Assembly (NCBI RefSeq): GCF_000153325.1
Contig: NZ_CH724141.1
Location: forward strand, 445,185-509,184
Length of the DNA: 64,000 nt
Reading direction: 5' to 3'
Source: Photobacterium sp. SKA34
GTDB lineage: Bacteria > Pseudomonadota > Gammaproteobacteria > Enterobacterales > Vibrionaceae
The notes beneath the pieces are model-generated. The model made no database searches. It had not been told where the DNA came from and saw only the letters and a program-made list of their open reading frames with translations. Below, piece by piece: positions 1-9,262 of this stretch; positions within the stretch are counted from its first letter, which is position 1; each line of letters opens with the position of its first letter. A program made the translations under genes and the position numbers.

Positions 1-807
1 CTTTTGCTCTAAAGGTTTTGCTGATAATGATTTTACAGAGCCATTTAGCTCAATACCTTGAGACGTCATATTCGCATCAAGAATGTTCATTGAGGGAGAA
101 CCAATGAATGTCGCAACAAATAAAGATGCTGGGTTGTCATAAATTTCTATCGGTGCCCCTACTTGCTCGACGTTACCTTTGTTCAACACTACTAACTTAT
201 CAGCCAGTGTCATTGCTTCTACCTGATCATGCGTAACGTATACAGATGTCGTACCAAGGCGACGTTGTAGCTTTTTGATTTCAAGGCGCATTTGAACACG
301 TAACTTAGCGTCGAGATTGGATAATGGCTCATCAAAGAGGAACACTTTAGGGTGCCTTACAATAGCTCGTCCCATAGCGACACGCTGACGTTGACCACCC
401 GATAATTGATTGGGCTTGCGATCCAATAAATGATCAAGTTCTAACATGGTCGCAGCTTCATTGACTAAGCGTTCAATCTCGTGCTTTGGCGTTTTACGGT
501 TACGTAAACCATAAGCCATGTTATTAAATACCGTCATATGGGGGTATAAGGCATAGTTTTGAAATACCATCGCAATATCACGCTCACCCGGTTCGAGATC
601 ATTGACCCTTGTCGTATCTATGCTTAAATCCCCTGATGATATTTCTTCAAGCCCTGCAATCATGCGAAGCAATGTTGATTTACCACAACCACTTGGACCA
701 ACTAATACCACCATTTCACCGTCTGAAATATCAAGGTTCAGTTCATGAATTGCTTTAAAACCATTTGGGTAAGATTTCGCAATTTTATTAAGCGTTAAAG
801 TAGACAT
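1..807 (-). CDS. ugpC: sn-glycerol-3-phosphate ABC transporter ATP-binding protein UgpC (partial)
   Basis: ATPase subunit that powers uptake of glycerol-3-phosphate and glycerophosphodiesters through UgpAE. The reverse-strand frame opens with ATG at 807 and stays open to the window edge (269 codons, C-terminus missing). Read from the DNA, it has a Walker A (GPSGCGKST), an ABC signature (LSGGQRQR) and a Walker B (VFLFDEP), in the MalK/UgpC order, followed by the start of the regulatory C-terminal domain. It starts directly after the ugpE stop, as the last gene of ugpB-A-E-C. MalK-type ATPases are alike, so the substrate call rests on its neighbours. Confidence 0.93.
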   Translation of the reverse strand, partial: MSTLTLNKIAKSYPNGFKAIHELNLDISDGEMVVLVGPSGCGKSTLLRMIAGLEEISSGDLSIDTTRVNDLEPGERDIAMVFQNYALYPHMTVFNNMAYGLRNRKTPKHEIERLVNEAATMLELDHLLDRKPNQLSGGQRQRVAMGRAIVRHPKVFLFDEPLSNLDAKLRVQMRLEIKKLQRRLGTTSVYVTHDQVEAMTLADKLVVLNKGNVEQVGAPIEIYDNPASLFVATFIGSPSMNILDANMTSQGIELNGSVKSLSAKPLEQK

Positions 808-1656
808 TTATTTCTCCGAATCAACTAGGCCTTTAACAAAGGCTTTTTGCATTGCTATAACAACAATGACTGGTGGTAACATTGCGATAATCGTGGTTGC
901 CATAATTTTGTTCCATTCAATGACGCCATCAACCACTCCCGTCATTTGCTTGATCGCCATGACGATAGTGAAATAATGGGTATCCGTCGTGATCAATAAC
1001 GGCCATAAATATTGGTTCCAACCGTAGATAAAAGTGATCACAAATAAGGCTGCGATATTGGTGCGTGATAATGGCAATAAAATATCGAAAAAGAATTTTA
1101 TTGGACCTGCACCATCAATACGTGCGGCTTCAACAAGTTCATTGGGAATCGTTAAAAAGAACTGCCTAAATAAGAACGTGGCTGTTGCACTAGCAATCAA
1201 TGGAATGGTTAAGCCTGAAAATGAATTCAACATCCCCAAATTACTGATCACCTCAAAAGTCGGCATAATACGCACTTCAACAGGTAACATCAGGGTAAAA
1301 AAGATCAACCAAAAAGCAATCATACGGCCACGAAAACGGAAGAAAACCACCGCATAAGCTGACATAATAGAGATTGATAATTTACCCACAGTGATACATA
1401 TCGCCATAATAAACGAGTTAAGTAATAGTCCATTTATGGATAATGACTTATCACTAAAAGCGGTATGCCCACTGAGTAAATCTTTAAAAATACTGAACCC
1501 AAGATCACCAAACCACAGAGGAGTACTTGTCGCGAAATCATGATTTTCGTGTGTCGTTGCCACAATGGCTAACCATACTGGTAACGCGATAGAGATCACG
1601 CCAAGTATCAACAATAGATGACAACAAAAATTAAAAAGAGGTCTTCTTTCTACCAT
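808..1656 (-). CDS. ugpE: sn-glycerol-3-phosphate ABC transporter permease UgpE
   Basis: Inner-membrane permease, 282 residues, about six hydrophobic segments, MalG-type. The EAA loop that contacts the ATPase is visible near residues 175-190 (EAARIDGAGPIKFF). Its ATG overlaps the ugpA stop by one base, so the two are translationally coupled. The family partner is UgpA; together they form the channel fed by UgpB. The assignment rests on full-length family resemblance and operon order. Confidence 0.93.
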   Translation of the reverse strand: MVERRPLFNFCCHLLLILGVISIALPVWLAIVATTHENHDFATSTPLWFGDLGFSIFKDLLSGHTAFSDKSLSINGLLLNSFIMAICITVGKLSISIMSAYAVVFFRFRGRMIAFWLIFFTLMLPVEVRIMPTFEVISNLGMLNSFSGLTIPLIASATATFLFRQFFLTIPNELVEAARIDGAGPIKFFFDILLPLSRTNIAALFVITFIYGWNQYLWPLLITTDTHYFTIVMAIKQMTGVVDGVIEWNKIMATTIIAMLPPVIVVIAMQKAFVKGLVDSEK

Positions 1657-2537
1657 TAGTACGCTACCTTCTTTTCAACATACTTAAATTGAATAACCGT
1701 TAATAAAGCAACCAATATCATTAGGATCACTGACTGTGCCGCTGAGCCACCTAAATCTAATCCAATAAAGCCATCATTAAATACCTTATAAACCAAGGTT
1801 GAGGTGCTATTACTTGGCCCGCCTTGTGTCATCGCATGAATAATCGCGAAGGTATCAAAAAAGGCGTACACAAAGTTCACGACTAGTAGGAAAAAGCTCG
1901 TTGGGGAAATCAGTGGGAAACTGATCGTTAAGAAGCGCTTAATTGGGCCACTGCCATCGATAGCTGCTGCTTCGTGTAATGATTTAGGGACAGATTGTAA
2001 TGCCGCTAAGAAGAACAGAAAGTTATAGCTGATTTGCTTCCAAGTCGAAGTAATGATCACCATCCACATCGCATGGCTGCCATTGAGTTTGGGATTCCAA
2101 TCTACGCCCAAGAAATGCAACATATCGGTAAACACACCAATCGTTGGATCAAATAAAAATAGCCACAATGAACCAGCAACAGCCGGTGCTACAGCGTAAG
2201 GCCAGATTAAGAATGTTCGATAGGCTAATGAGCCACGGATAATTTGCTCGGCTAATGCCGATAATATTAACGCGCAAACTAATGCTAATACGGCAACACT
2301 AATACTAAATTGAAGTGTCGTAAAAAAAGCATCTAAATAATTAGGATCATGAAACAGGTTCATGAAGTTTTCGAAACCAACAAATTCTTGGCTCATACCA
2401 AAAGCATCTTCAAGTAGAGATGATTGATAAATCGCTTGTCCTGCCGGCCAAATAAAGAACACAAACGTGATCAGAAGTTGTGGCGCAATAAGGAAAAACG
2501 GAAGCCATTTGTTTTTAAATACAACAGGGGATGACAT
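1656..2537 (-). CDS. ugpA: sn-glycerol-3-phosphate ABC transporter permease UgpA
   Basis: Inner-membrane permease of the MalF type with six hydrophobic segments and an EAA loop (EAAAIDGSGPIKRF) in the second half. The frame extends upstream to a TTG at 2582, but the family N-terminus (MSSPVVFKNKWLP) begins at the ATG at 2537, so I chose that start, giving about 293 residues. It lies between ugpB and ugpE on the minus strand and its stop overlaps the ugpE start. It pairs with UgpE to carry glycerol-3-phosphate across the inner membrane. Confidence 0.93.
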   Translation of the reverse strand: MSSPVVFKNKWLPFFLIAPQLLITFVFFIWPAGQAIYQSSLLEDAFGMSQEFVGFENFMNLFHDPNYLDAFFTTLQFSISVAVLALVCALILSALAEQIIRGSLAYRTFLIWPYAVAPAVAGSLWLFLFDPTIGVFTDMLHFLGVDWNPKLNGSHAMWMVIITSTWKQISYNFLFFLAALQSVPKSLHEAAAIDGSGPIKRFLTISFPLISPTSFFLLVVNFVYAFFDTFAIIHAMTQGGPSNSTSTLVYKVFNDGFIGLDLGGSAAQSVILMILVALLTVIQFKYVEKKVAY

Positions 2538-2617
2538 ACAAATACCAAAATAATACAGGCAAGGTGTATATCCCCCGCCCAAATTAGCGGGGGATGAATC
2601 TTAATCAAATCGTTGAA

Positions 2618-3928
2618 TTATGATTTTTGTGTTCTTTCAAAGCGACGAAGCTGTGCATCACCTCGGCTTTTCGCATTATCCAATGCTTCTTTTGCCGAAA
2701 TTTTACCCGCCCATACGGCTTCAAGTTCTTCATTAATAATGTCGCGTGTTTGTAAGAAGTTACCGAAGCGTAAGCCTTTTGAATTAACCGTAGGTGTTGT
2801 CGATGTCATTTGCTTAACAGCAACATCTGTACCTGGGTGAGTTTTGTAAAAGCCTTGCTTTTGGGTTAGTTCGTACGCTTTTTCTGTGATTGGCAAGTAA
2901 CCAGAGAATTGGTGCCAATCAGCTTGAACAGCAGGACTTGAAAGGTAGGTGAAAAACTTAGCAACACCTTTGTATTCTTCTTTTGAGTGTCCACGAAGTA
3001 CCCATAACGATGCACCACCAATAATAGTATTTTGTGGTTTTTTCACTAATTCATCATCATAAGGTAATTGTGCAACACCCACATCTACCCCTTTCATATT
3101 CTCTTGAATACCAGCCAGACCCGAAGATGATCCCATGGTCATCGCACACTCACCTGTATAGAAAAGCGGCATACCATCCGATTGACGACCACCATATTTA
3201 AATAGACCTTCTTTAGCCCACTTACCCATCTGTTCAACATGTTTAACGAAAGGCGCATTATTAAAGGTAAATGTGGTATCTACACCATCAAAACCATTAT
3301 TGTTTGTCGCCATTGCAACATTGTTTCTTGCACCAAAGTTTTCAATTTGAGTCCAAGACTGCCATGTTGTACTAAAACCACATTTAGCGCCTGAAGCAAT
3401 CAGCTTACGAGAATCTTCTTCTACTTCTTTCCATGTTTTCGGTGGGTTAGTAATACCCGCTTTAGCAAACATATCTTTGTTGTAATAAAGCACTGGGGTT
3501 GAACTATTAAATGGCATCGATAACATTTTGCCATCGTTGCTTGTGTAATAACTTGTTACGGCTGATAGATAATCGTTTTTGTTAAAAGGTTCTTTGGTAT
3601 CAGCCATTAGTTCATATACAGGATAAATCGCTTTCTTAGCTCCCATCATAGTGGCAGTACCCACTTCGAAAACTTGTACAATGGCAGGCTGCTCTTTCGC
3701 TCTAAATGCAGCAATTGCACCTGTCATCGTTTCGGCATAAGTACCTTTATAAACAGGTTTAATCTCGTATTCAGATTGGCTGGCATTAAAGTTGTCGGCA
3801 ATTTCATTTACCTTTTTACCTAATGCTCCACCCATAGCATGCCACCATTCAATTTCGGTCTTTGCTTGCACTTGTGTACTCATTAGCGCCGCTGCAACGG
3901 CAAGTCCTGCAATATGTTTAAAAGCCAT
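2618..3928 (-). CDS. ugpB: Periplasmic glycerol-3-phosphate-binding protein UgpB
   Basis: Substrate-binding protein of 436 residues. A Sec signal peptide is clear at residues 1-22 (ends ...MSTQVQA before KTEIEWWHAMGG), followed by the extracellular solute-binding family 1 fold. The WWHAMGG start and the later YNKDMFAKAG and GYLPITEKAYE stretches are typical of UgpB. First gene of the minus-strand ugpBAEC operon, 80 bases before ugpA. It captures glycerol-3-phosphate in the periplasm. The divergent promoter region upstream carries a perfect inverted repeat listed separately. Confidence 0.95.
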   Translation of the reverse strand: MAFKHIAGLAVAAALMSTQVQAKTEIEWWHAMGGALGKKVNEIADNFNASQSEYEIKPVYKGTYAETMTGAIAAFRAKEQPAIVQVFEVGTATMMGAKKAIYPVYELMADTKEPFNKNDYLSAVTSYYTSNDGKMLSMPFNSSTPVLYYNKDMFAKAGITNPPKTWKEVEEDSRKLIASGAKCGFSTTWQSWTQIENFGARNNVAMATNNNGFDGVDTTFTFNNAPFVKHVEQMGKWAKEGLFKYGGRQSDGMPLFYTGECAMTMGSSSGLAGIQENMKGVDVGVAQLPYDDELVKKPQNTIIGGASLWVLRGHSKEEYKGVAKFFTYLSSPAVQADWHQFSGYLPITEKAYELTQKQGFYKTHPGTDVAVKQMTSTTPTVNSKGLRFGNFLQTRDIINEELEAVWAGKISAKEALDNAKSRGDAQLRRFERTQKS

Positions 3929-3975
3929 TTTTATTCCTTGGAAACCATTTTTAACAAAAGCTGACGACTTAGTGG

Positions 3976-4023
3976 ATGTTCACTTCTTGTGTTCCAACCA
4001 CTCGTTTATTTTCAAGTGAACAT
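3976..4023. promoter_or_regulatory. Inverted repeat in the ugpB/ugpQ divergent promoter region, candidate DeoR-family operator
   Basis: ATGTTCACTT at 3976-3985 and its exact reverse complement AAGTGAACAT at 4014-4023 are separated by 28 bases. A related TTCA-TTTGAA element occurs near 4125. DeoR/GlpR-type repressors bind TTCG/TTCA-containing repeats, and a DeoR-family gene lies two genes away (4903). The repeat is seen; its function as operator is inferred. Confidence 0.5.
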
Positions 4024-4144
4024 TAGAAGCAAAAAGTGACATCTCGGTTACAGTTGCATGAAGTAAATAAGATTAAGGCTTTCAGAGTAGTTGTAATAAA
4101 ATTTTCATCAAACAAAGGGATAGTTCATTTGAAAATAACTACAT

Positions 4145-4870
4145 ATGGAAAAGAAAATGAAAATTACAGCTCACCGTGGTTTTTCGAGCTTAGCCCCTGA
4201 AAATACCCTTGCAGCGATGAAAGAAGCGATTAACTATGGCTGTGAGTGGATTGAAATTGACGTCCAATTAAGTGCTGATCACGTTCCTATGGTAATACAC
4301 GACAAGACGGTAAACCGTTGCAGTAACGGTAAAGGTGAAGTGAGAAACTTGTCTAAAATAGAACTAAAACAGCTAGATGCTGGCTCTTGGTTTAGCGATG
4401 ATTTTAATGGTGAATCCATACCGACATTAGAAGAAGTATTATTGCTAACAAGTGAAGCTAAGGTCGCGTTAAATATAGAATTAAAAATTCACACAGGAGA
4501 CTGTGTTCATTTATTATGTGAAAAAGTTGCTGAAGTGATTAGTAAGTTAAATATTGAACCTGAGTTGATGCTTTTCTCTAGTTTTGACCAATCAGCGCTA
4601 TTAGCCATAAAACAGCACCTTCCTCACGTTAGAAGAGGTCAATTGTGGGAAACGATCCCAAATAATCACGCTGATGTTTTGATAGAGCTAGACGCTTTTA
4701 GTGTTCATTGTAATTATCGTTATTTAACAGAAGAAAAAGCAAAAGCAGTAAAATATTTAGGTTATCAGCTTTACTGTTACACCCCGGACCAACCGGAACT
4801 TGTTGAAGATCACTGGCTATGGGGAGTTGATATGATGATCACCGATACGCCAAACCGTTACCTAGCATAA
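4145..4870 (+). CDS. ugpQ: Glycerophosphodiester phosphodiesterase UgpQ
   Basis: Cytosolic enzyme that hydrolyses glycerophosphodiesters to glycerol-3-phosphate and an alcohol. It is 241 residues, matching UgpQ-type enzymes, with the GDPD signatures: AHRGFSSLAPENT near residue 8, EIDVQLSADHVPMVIHD near 37, and a late YTPDQPE...GVDMMITDTPNRY. There is no signal peptide, so it acts on diesters imported by UgpBAEC. A second ATG at 4157 (MKITAHRG) is an equally good start. Divergent from ugpB and followed 32 bases later by the DeoR regulator. Confidence 0.92.
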   Translation: MEKKMKITAHRGFSSLAPENTLAAMKEAINYGCEWIEIDVQLSADHVPMVIHDKTVNRCSNGKGEVRNLSKIELKQLDAGSWFSDDFNGESIPTLEEVLLLTSEAKVALNIELKIHTGDCVHLLCEKVAEVISKLNIEPELMLFSSFDQSALLAIKQHLPHVRRGQLWETIPNNHADVLIELDAFSVHCNYRYLTEEKAKAVKYLGYQLYCYTPDQPELVEDHWLWGVDMMITDTPNRYLA

Positions 4871-4902
4871 AAATAATCAAATAGAGGATGGCAACATATT
4901 TC

Positions 4903-5661
4903 ATGGATGATTTAAGTACCCGTCAACAACAAATAATTACTTTAATACATAAGCAAGAATATTGCTCAATTGAAGAATTAGCGCAAAAGTTTGAAATAAC
5001 ACCACAAACCATCAGACGCGACATTAACTTACTTTGCCAACTAGGGATCACTATGCGTCACCATGGTGGCGTTGGTCTTCCTGTTACGTTAAGCAATCGA
5101 AGTTACGATGCAAGACAAATCACTAATAAAGACGAAAAACAAGAGATAGCAATAAACGTCGCTAAAGCTATCCCCAATGGGTGTACACTATTTTTAGGTA
5201 TCGGAACCACCATAGCGTGTATTGCTGAGCAATTAGTTAACCACCGAGAATTACGTGTAGTAACGAATAATTTTGAAGCTGCGCATACTCTCTCTAAGTT
5301 CGAAAATATAGAAACCTGGATACCCAGTGGAAGAATAAGAACAAATGGTGGTGATATTGTCGATGACACGGTACTCAATTACTTTAGTCAATTTGCAGCA
5401 GACATCGGTATCATTGGCTGTGCAGGTATCAGTGAATTACCTTATGCCTCCCCCCAAACCACTTATTCAGCAGAGAAAAAACAAGAAGTTGCGATGGAGC
5501 ATGAGCTAAGAGAGGCCAGAGTCAGTCAGGCTATTTTAGAGAATTCTCAACAAACTTGGTTAGTCGCAAATCATACGAAATGGCAACGCAAAGCCAGTAC
5601 AAAAGTAGCTCCTCTTTGCCAGTTTTATCGTGTATTTAGTAACAATTTCAAAGGAAATTGA
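4903..5661 (+). CDS. DeoR/GlpR-family transcriptional regulator
   Basis: About 252 residues. It has an N-terminal DeoR helix-turn-helix (STRQQQIITLIHKQEY then EELAQKFEITPQTIRRDI) and a C-terminal sugar-phosphate sensor domain with GIGTTIACIAEQL and the late GIIGCAGIS segment. It closely resembles GlpR, which senses glycerol-3-phosphate. With ugpQ it forms a unit divergent from ugpBAEC, so it probably represses or tunes these genes; that is inference. An upstream in-frame ATG at 4888 directly abuts the AGAGG ribosome site, so 4903 looks more likely. Confidence 0.85.
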   Translation: MDDLSTRQQQIITLIHKQEYCSIEELAQKFEITPQTIRRDINLLCQLGITMRHHGGVGLPVTLSNRSYDARQITNKDEKQEIAINVAKAIPNGCTLFLGIGTTIACIAEQLVNHRELRVVTNNFEAAHTLSKFENIETWIPSGRIRTNGGDIVDDTVLNYFSQFAADIGIIGCAGISELPYASPQTTYSAEKKQEVAMEHELREARVSQAILENSQQTWLVANHTKWQRKASTKVAPLCQFYRVFSNNFKGN

Positions 5662-5706
5662 TTTTAATTGATGTATACAATTGAACGTAAGTTAATAAAT
5701 AATATA

Positions 5707-5758
5707 AAAAAGCTATAAGTCGTTTTGCATATCATTACAAAACGACATTATTGCTTTT
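5707..5758. terminator. Bidirectional terminator-like hairpin between convergent genes
   Basis: GTCGTTTTG (5719-5727) pairs exactly with CAAAACGAC (5738-5746) over a 10-base loop. Outer AAAAGC/GCTTTT arms (5707-5712 and 5753-5758) extend it and supply A and T runs on both sides. It lies between the convergent DeoR and lipoprotein genes. Confidence 0.65.
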
Positions 5759-5777
5759 AGTTATATTTAAGCAAATG

Positions 5778-6356
5778 TTATTGAGTAAGCTCCGTACCAC
5801 AACGATAAGCATCAATAACAACTGAACTTGCTTTACCTTCCTTCGTATCAATCACTTTCGTGATGTGAAAGCGGTTACCACCTAACATGTAAGTTTTATT
5901 TGCGATCTCAGCGTCTAGATTATCAGTATTAGCACTTTTCACGACGTCAGTATCAATTAACGTACACTGCTTTTGATTCATATTTGAAATAATTAGTGGC
6001 TTAACATTTTCAGCACCAGGAAGAAGCTCTGAATCAGTTTTTTCAGTTGTTCTTTCATTACAGTTATATAACTCAGCAACAACACTGCTAGGACGTGAGC
6101 TCTTGGTATCCATAACCTCTATGACAGCAAAGTGATTACCACCCTTAGCATAAGTGACATTTTTTAGCTCACGATCAACATTATTTGGATGTGCATCTTT
6201 AATCGAGTGAGTAGCAATAATTTGGCACTTTTCTTCTTTTGCTAGAGCAGCTGAAATTGCCGTCACTTTATTGGCTTCCGGTGAAACATGTATTTTTCTT
6301 GTCACACAACCAGAGACTAATAAAAAACAAATTATTAAGAGGGTTATTTTTTTCAT
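5778..6356 (-). CDS. Lipoprotein with two tandem copies of a small Cys-containing domain
   Basis: 192 residues, with a lipobox signal peptide (LLVSGC, Cys at about 17), so probably outer-membrane or periplasm anchored. The rest is an internal duplication. Residues about 43-100 (CQIIATHSIKDAHPNN...VAELYNCN) match residues about 131-188 (CTLIDTDVVKSANTDN...IDAYRCG), each with a Cys at both ends that could form a disulfide, and a shared GGNxF core. It resembles DUF4156-like lipoprotein domains, but I do not recognise a function. Convergent with the DeoR gene. Confidence 0.75.
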   Translation of the reverse strand: MKKITLLIICFLLVSGCVTRKIHVSPEANKVTAISAALAKEEKCQIIATHSIKDAHPNNVDRELKNVTYAKGGNHFAVIEVMDTKSSRPSSVVAELYNCNERTTEKTDSELLPGAENVKPLIISNMNQKQCTLIDTDVVKSANTDNLDAEIANKTYMLGGNRFHITKVIDTKEGKASSVVIDAYRCGTELTQ

Positions 6357-6554
6357 GGTAATTATCGACGCTAATAAGATTATGTATATTCTAAGATAGC
6401 AAATTTACATCTTCAACCTAGCAACAGAACAAATTAATAACACCTAATATAAAATAATTTCACTTTTGACATTTTCACTACTTTTCAGTCTCTATAGAGC
6501 TAATCTTGATATATTTTTAAATAAACCGTTAACTTATTTTGCATAAACTAAGGT

Positions 6555-6773
6555 TCATTTCCCTGATTCAACCATCACCTTAATTGTGGACGCTTTTTCA
6601 AAGTGATCGAGCTGATGCGTTTTAATCCACCATTCAGCCGCCTCCATTAATAACTCAGGATCGTCATTTTTATTTTTGAAAAATGCGTAAAATGACACGC
6701 CTACATTTTCACCTTTACTGGCTATTTTCTTTTCGCACACGTTAATAATTTTATTTCTTAGTGATGCTCTCAT
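6555..6773 (-). CDS. Small conserved hypothetical protein (DUF6500-like)
   Basis: 72 residues, soluble, with the pattern MRxSLRxKIIxVCxKKIAxKGENVGVSFYAFF...LLMEAAxWWIxTHQLDHFEKA that I associate with the DUF6500 family of Vibrionaceae. No catalytic motif or signal peptide was seen. It stands alone, 66 bases upstream of the nucleotidyltransferase-like gene in transcription order, and could be co-transcribed with it. Function unknown. Confidence 0.65.
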   Translation of the reverse strand: MRASLRNKIINVCEKKIASKGENVGVSFYAFFKNKNDDPELLMEAAEWWIKTHQLDHFEKASTIKVMVESGK

Positions 6774-6840
6774 TATTTTCCTTTATTTTATTATTTATCA
6801 GCAGAGTTAGATTAAGGCATCTAATATTTCTTAATACCGA

Positions 6841-7374
6841 TTATACAACTTTCAAAGCAGGCCATTTCACTAACCATTGTTTTGACTTGACTCTATCTTC
6901 AAATATTTCGCGAGGTCTTTTGGCATTATATGTAATGCAGTAATTAAATAGAGATTCAAAACCAAATGCGGCAATGCATTCATATTGATCTTGACCTATT
7001 TGACGTACTGCAACAGCCGTTTCCTTTTCAGGCCAATAGCTCATTGCATTCATGGTACTTTGATACGGTTTATCATTATTTCGATTATGCATTATCGCTT
7101 GATTACGCACTTGCCAATTAAGATCGGGCATACATTTATTTAATTCTGCTTCATAATCTAAATAGGCGTTGGGATTTAATTCTTCAGGATCAAAATAGAT
7201 GACATCAATGTCATTTAAAGGGCTCGGTGATTTGAAATCATGTAATGCATCCCACACTAAATTTCTCACAAAACCGGCGGCAATGTAACACTGTGGTAAG
7301 CCCAACAAAGAGACATAATAAAGCGCCTCGGTTCTTACCGAATCTTGTTTTATTAATTCTACAATTTTGTCCAT
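6841..7374 (-). CDS. Nucleotidyltransferase-fold protein (DUF925-like)
   Basis: 177 residues. GFVRNLVWD near residue 34 and NDIDVIYFD near 54 give the G-x-R and DxD arrangement of the PF06042 (DUF925) nucleotidyltransferase-like family. The C-terminal FGFESLFNYCITYNAKRPREIFEDRVKSK... segment is also typical. The substrate of this family is unknown to me. A minus-strand gene in a run of small accessory genes. Confidence 0.75.
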   Translation of the reverse strand: MDKIVELIKQDSVRTEALYYVSLLGLPQCYIAAGFVRNLVWDALHDFKSPSPLNDIDVIYFDPEELNPNAYLDYEAELNKCMPDLNWQVRNQAIMHNRNNDKPYQSTMNAMSYWPEKETAVAVRQIGQDQYECIAAFGFESLFNYCITYNAKRPREIFEDRVKSKQWLVKWPALKVV

Positions 7375-7500
7375 TTTCCCTCACCAAAAGACATATATTC
7401 TTCAGAAAATCGCTTTGTTCCCCACTCTTAAAGTTGCACCTATAAACAATATTGAACCAAACGAAAATCACGTTGAAACCATAGTAGCGGTGTTCACAGA

Positions 7501-7797
7501 TTAGCAAGTGTAATCAAACACGATGATATCTTCGAGCAAAGGCCTAAACACTTGTTTCAAAGCATCGTGTTCAACATGCGGTAAATAATTTTGTCGGCCA
7601 CCTTCATCCGAAAACGTCATCAAAACCGAATGGGTATAACCTTTATTTTTATCTTCAGGACTATCATTTTCACCCCATTCTACCGATTCAACACCCTCGA
7701 TTTTCTCGGGTATTAGTTCGAACAAACCTTTGAGTTTTTCAATCTCGGATGCAGGTGACGACTCTTTGAATTTTATAAGTAATATATGCCTAATCAT
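7501..7797 (-). CDS. Dabb-family (stress-responsive alpha/beta barrel) protein
   Basis: 98 residues. The N-terminus IRHILLIKFKESSPASEIEKL, the central SVEWGEN and the end ...HVEHDALKQVFRPLLEDIIVFDY match the dimeric Dabb ferredoxin-like fold (PF07876). No catalytic residues are obvious, and members have diverse or unknown roles. Monocistronic on the minus strand. Confidence 0.8.
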   Translation of the reverse strand: MIRHILLIKFKESSPASEIEKLKGLFELIPEKIEGVESVEWGENDSPEDKNKGYTHSVLMTFSDEGGRQNYLPHVEHDALKQVFRPLLEDIIVFDYTC

Positions 7798-7905
7798 CTT
7801 TTCTTGTCCCTAATATTTAATACTGCAGCATAACCTACCTCATAGTGACACTGAGATAGAACAGGATTAAACAAAAAATTAGGCATGAAACAATGAAAAA
7901 CCGTA

Positions 7906-8577
7906 TTAAAATAAAACTTCAGCTATCATACGCAGAGCTAATAGCGTTAGTAATATCTTTATAATTTTAACGAGGATGGCATTATTTGCCTTAAAACGAA
8001 GCTTGGTACCTATATATGACCCCATCACAGCCCCTATAACCATAACAACAATGGCAGGCACATCAGTAAGTAGTTCCGAGGAAAGTACAAGGTATACGGG
8101 GATCTTGGCTAAATGACTGATAGACATAAACAGCGAACTGGTCGCTATGATTTCGTCTTTACACTTTAGCTGTTTCGTTAACACCGTCAAAGCAAGTGGG
8201 CCAGGAGCACCAATAACAAGCCCTAATCCTGTTTGTAGAAAACCGATCAAATAATAGTTTTCATACTTACTCACTGCTTTAGAAAAACGCGGATTCCATA
8301 AGTTAAGTAAAATATACAAACCGATACCCAATGGAACATAATCCATTGGTATATGAGACAAACCATAACCGATGACAAGTGAGCCTAGTACCGAACCAAT
8401 TAAGAAGCGTGGTAGCAGCCCCCACCTCACTTTATTAATTGAAAACAGCATCCTAGATGAGTTGCTTGCTAATTGAACAAGTCCGTGAGTAGGGATGATA
8501 AGGCTTGGCGCAAGAAATGAAGGTAGAAAGGCAATCAATAGCATACCACCACCAAACCCGACTACGGCAGCGATCAT
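7906..8577 (-). CDS. TauE/SafE-family membrane permease, start uncertain
   Basis: At least 223 residues and six or more hydrophobic segments. VVGFGGGMLLIAFLP, the PTHGLVQLASNSSR loop and GAPGPLALTVLTKQL are typical of TauE/SafE sulfite/organosulfonate exporters. Oddity: beginning at the ATG at 8577 cuts the first membrane segment in half. The frame continues upstream with hydrophobic codons (VIEIILGILALVTS) and an AGGGA ribosome site near 8630, but no ATG, GTG or TTG lies there. Either a rare start (ATC/ATT) is used or the start was lost. Confidence 0.75.
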   Translation of the reverse strand: MIAAVVGFGGGMLLIAFLPSFLAPSLIIPTHGLVQLASNSSRMLFSINKVRWGLLPRFLIGSVLGSLVIGYGLSHIPMDYVPLGIGLYILLNLWNPRFSKAVSKYENYYLIGFLQTGLGLVIGAPGPLALTVLTKQLKCKDEIIATSSLFMSISHLAKIPVYLVLSSELLTDVPAIVVMVIGAVMGSYIGTKLRFKANNAILVKIIKILLTLLALRMIAEVLF

Positions 8578-8687
8578 AGAAGTAACTAAAGCAAGTATCC
8601 CTAATATAATTTCGATAACAGTACTTCCCTTGTAATGTTATTTAACGTGCGTGCTAATGAGGTAAATAAGTAACATCCACGTTGGTT

Positions 8688-9128
8688 TTATTGTGATAAG
8701 GATGGTTTAAGCATGTATACAAACGCTTTGTCTTGCCCAGTAATCTCGAAACCAAACCTTTTATATAGTTGCCCCACCCGGTTTCCTTGTAAATAACTCA
8801 GCTTAATAGGTAATGATTTTTGGTTAGCTAATTCAATAACAGTTTTCAATACTTGGCTACCAATGCCTTTACCCTGATACTTTGGTAACAAGAAAAAACG
8901 ACAAAAGTACAGATGTTCAGCGTGGAATTGCACAAGGTAGCTCCCCACTGCGACTCCGTCGACTTCGATTATGATTGGTTTTTCCTCGTCCCATTCTTCG
9001 TGATGAATTTTTCTTTGAACATTTTCGTTCCAACCAAAGACAGCTTTAATCGGTTCAAATTCTGCTGATTTCTTAAGTTCGAACAGGAACTCATAATCAC
9101 TGTTTTCTGCTTGACGGGTTGTGTACAT
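8688..9128 (-). CDS. GNAT-family N-acetyltransferase
   Basis: 146 residues with the acetyl-CoA-binding GNAT core: the LYFCRFFLLPKYQGKGIGSQVLKTVIELA segment carries the Q/R-x-x-G-x-G/A motif (residues about 80-105), and LYKRFGFEITG closes the fold. The substrate cannot be read from the sequence. Monocistronic on the minus strand, with a promoter region of about 130 bases upstream. Confidence 0.85.
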   Translation of the reverse strand: MYTTRQAENSDYEFLFELKKSAEFEPIKAVFGWNENVQRKIHHEEWDEEKPIIIEVDGVAVGSYLVQFHAEHLYFCRFFLLPKYQGKGIGSQVLKTVIELANQKSLPIKLSYLQGNRVGQLYKRFGFEITGQDKAFVYMLKPSLSQ

Positions 9129-9262
9129 CTAACTCTCCAAACCTACAACTACAGATAACTCATCATTCCTTGCTGATAGATGCCAAATGCTAGTGAACAA
9201 TCTACACAGCAAATGGCATGGCAGCATGGTGAAGTCTAATTCTAGCTAATTAATATTAATTA

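Noticed and set aside
4033-4055. CRP-like GTGA...TTACA site upstream of ugpQ
   Set aside because: The half-site spacing is two bases too long for CRP.
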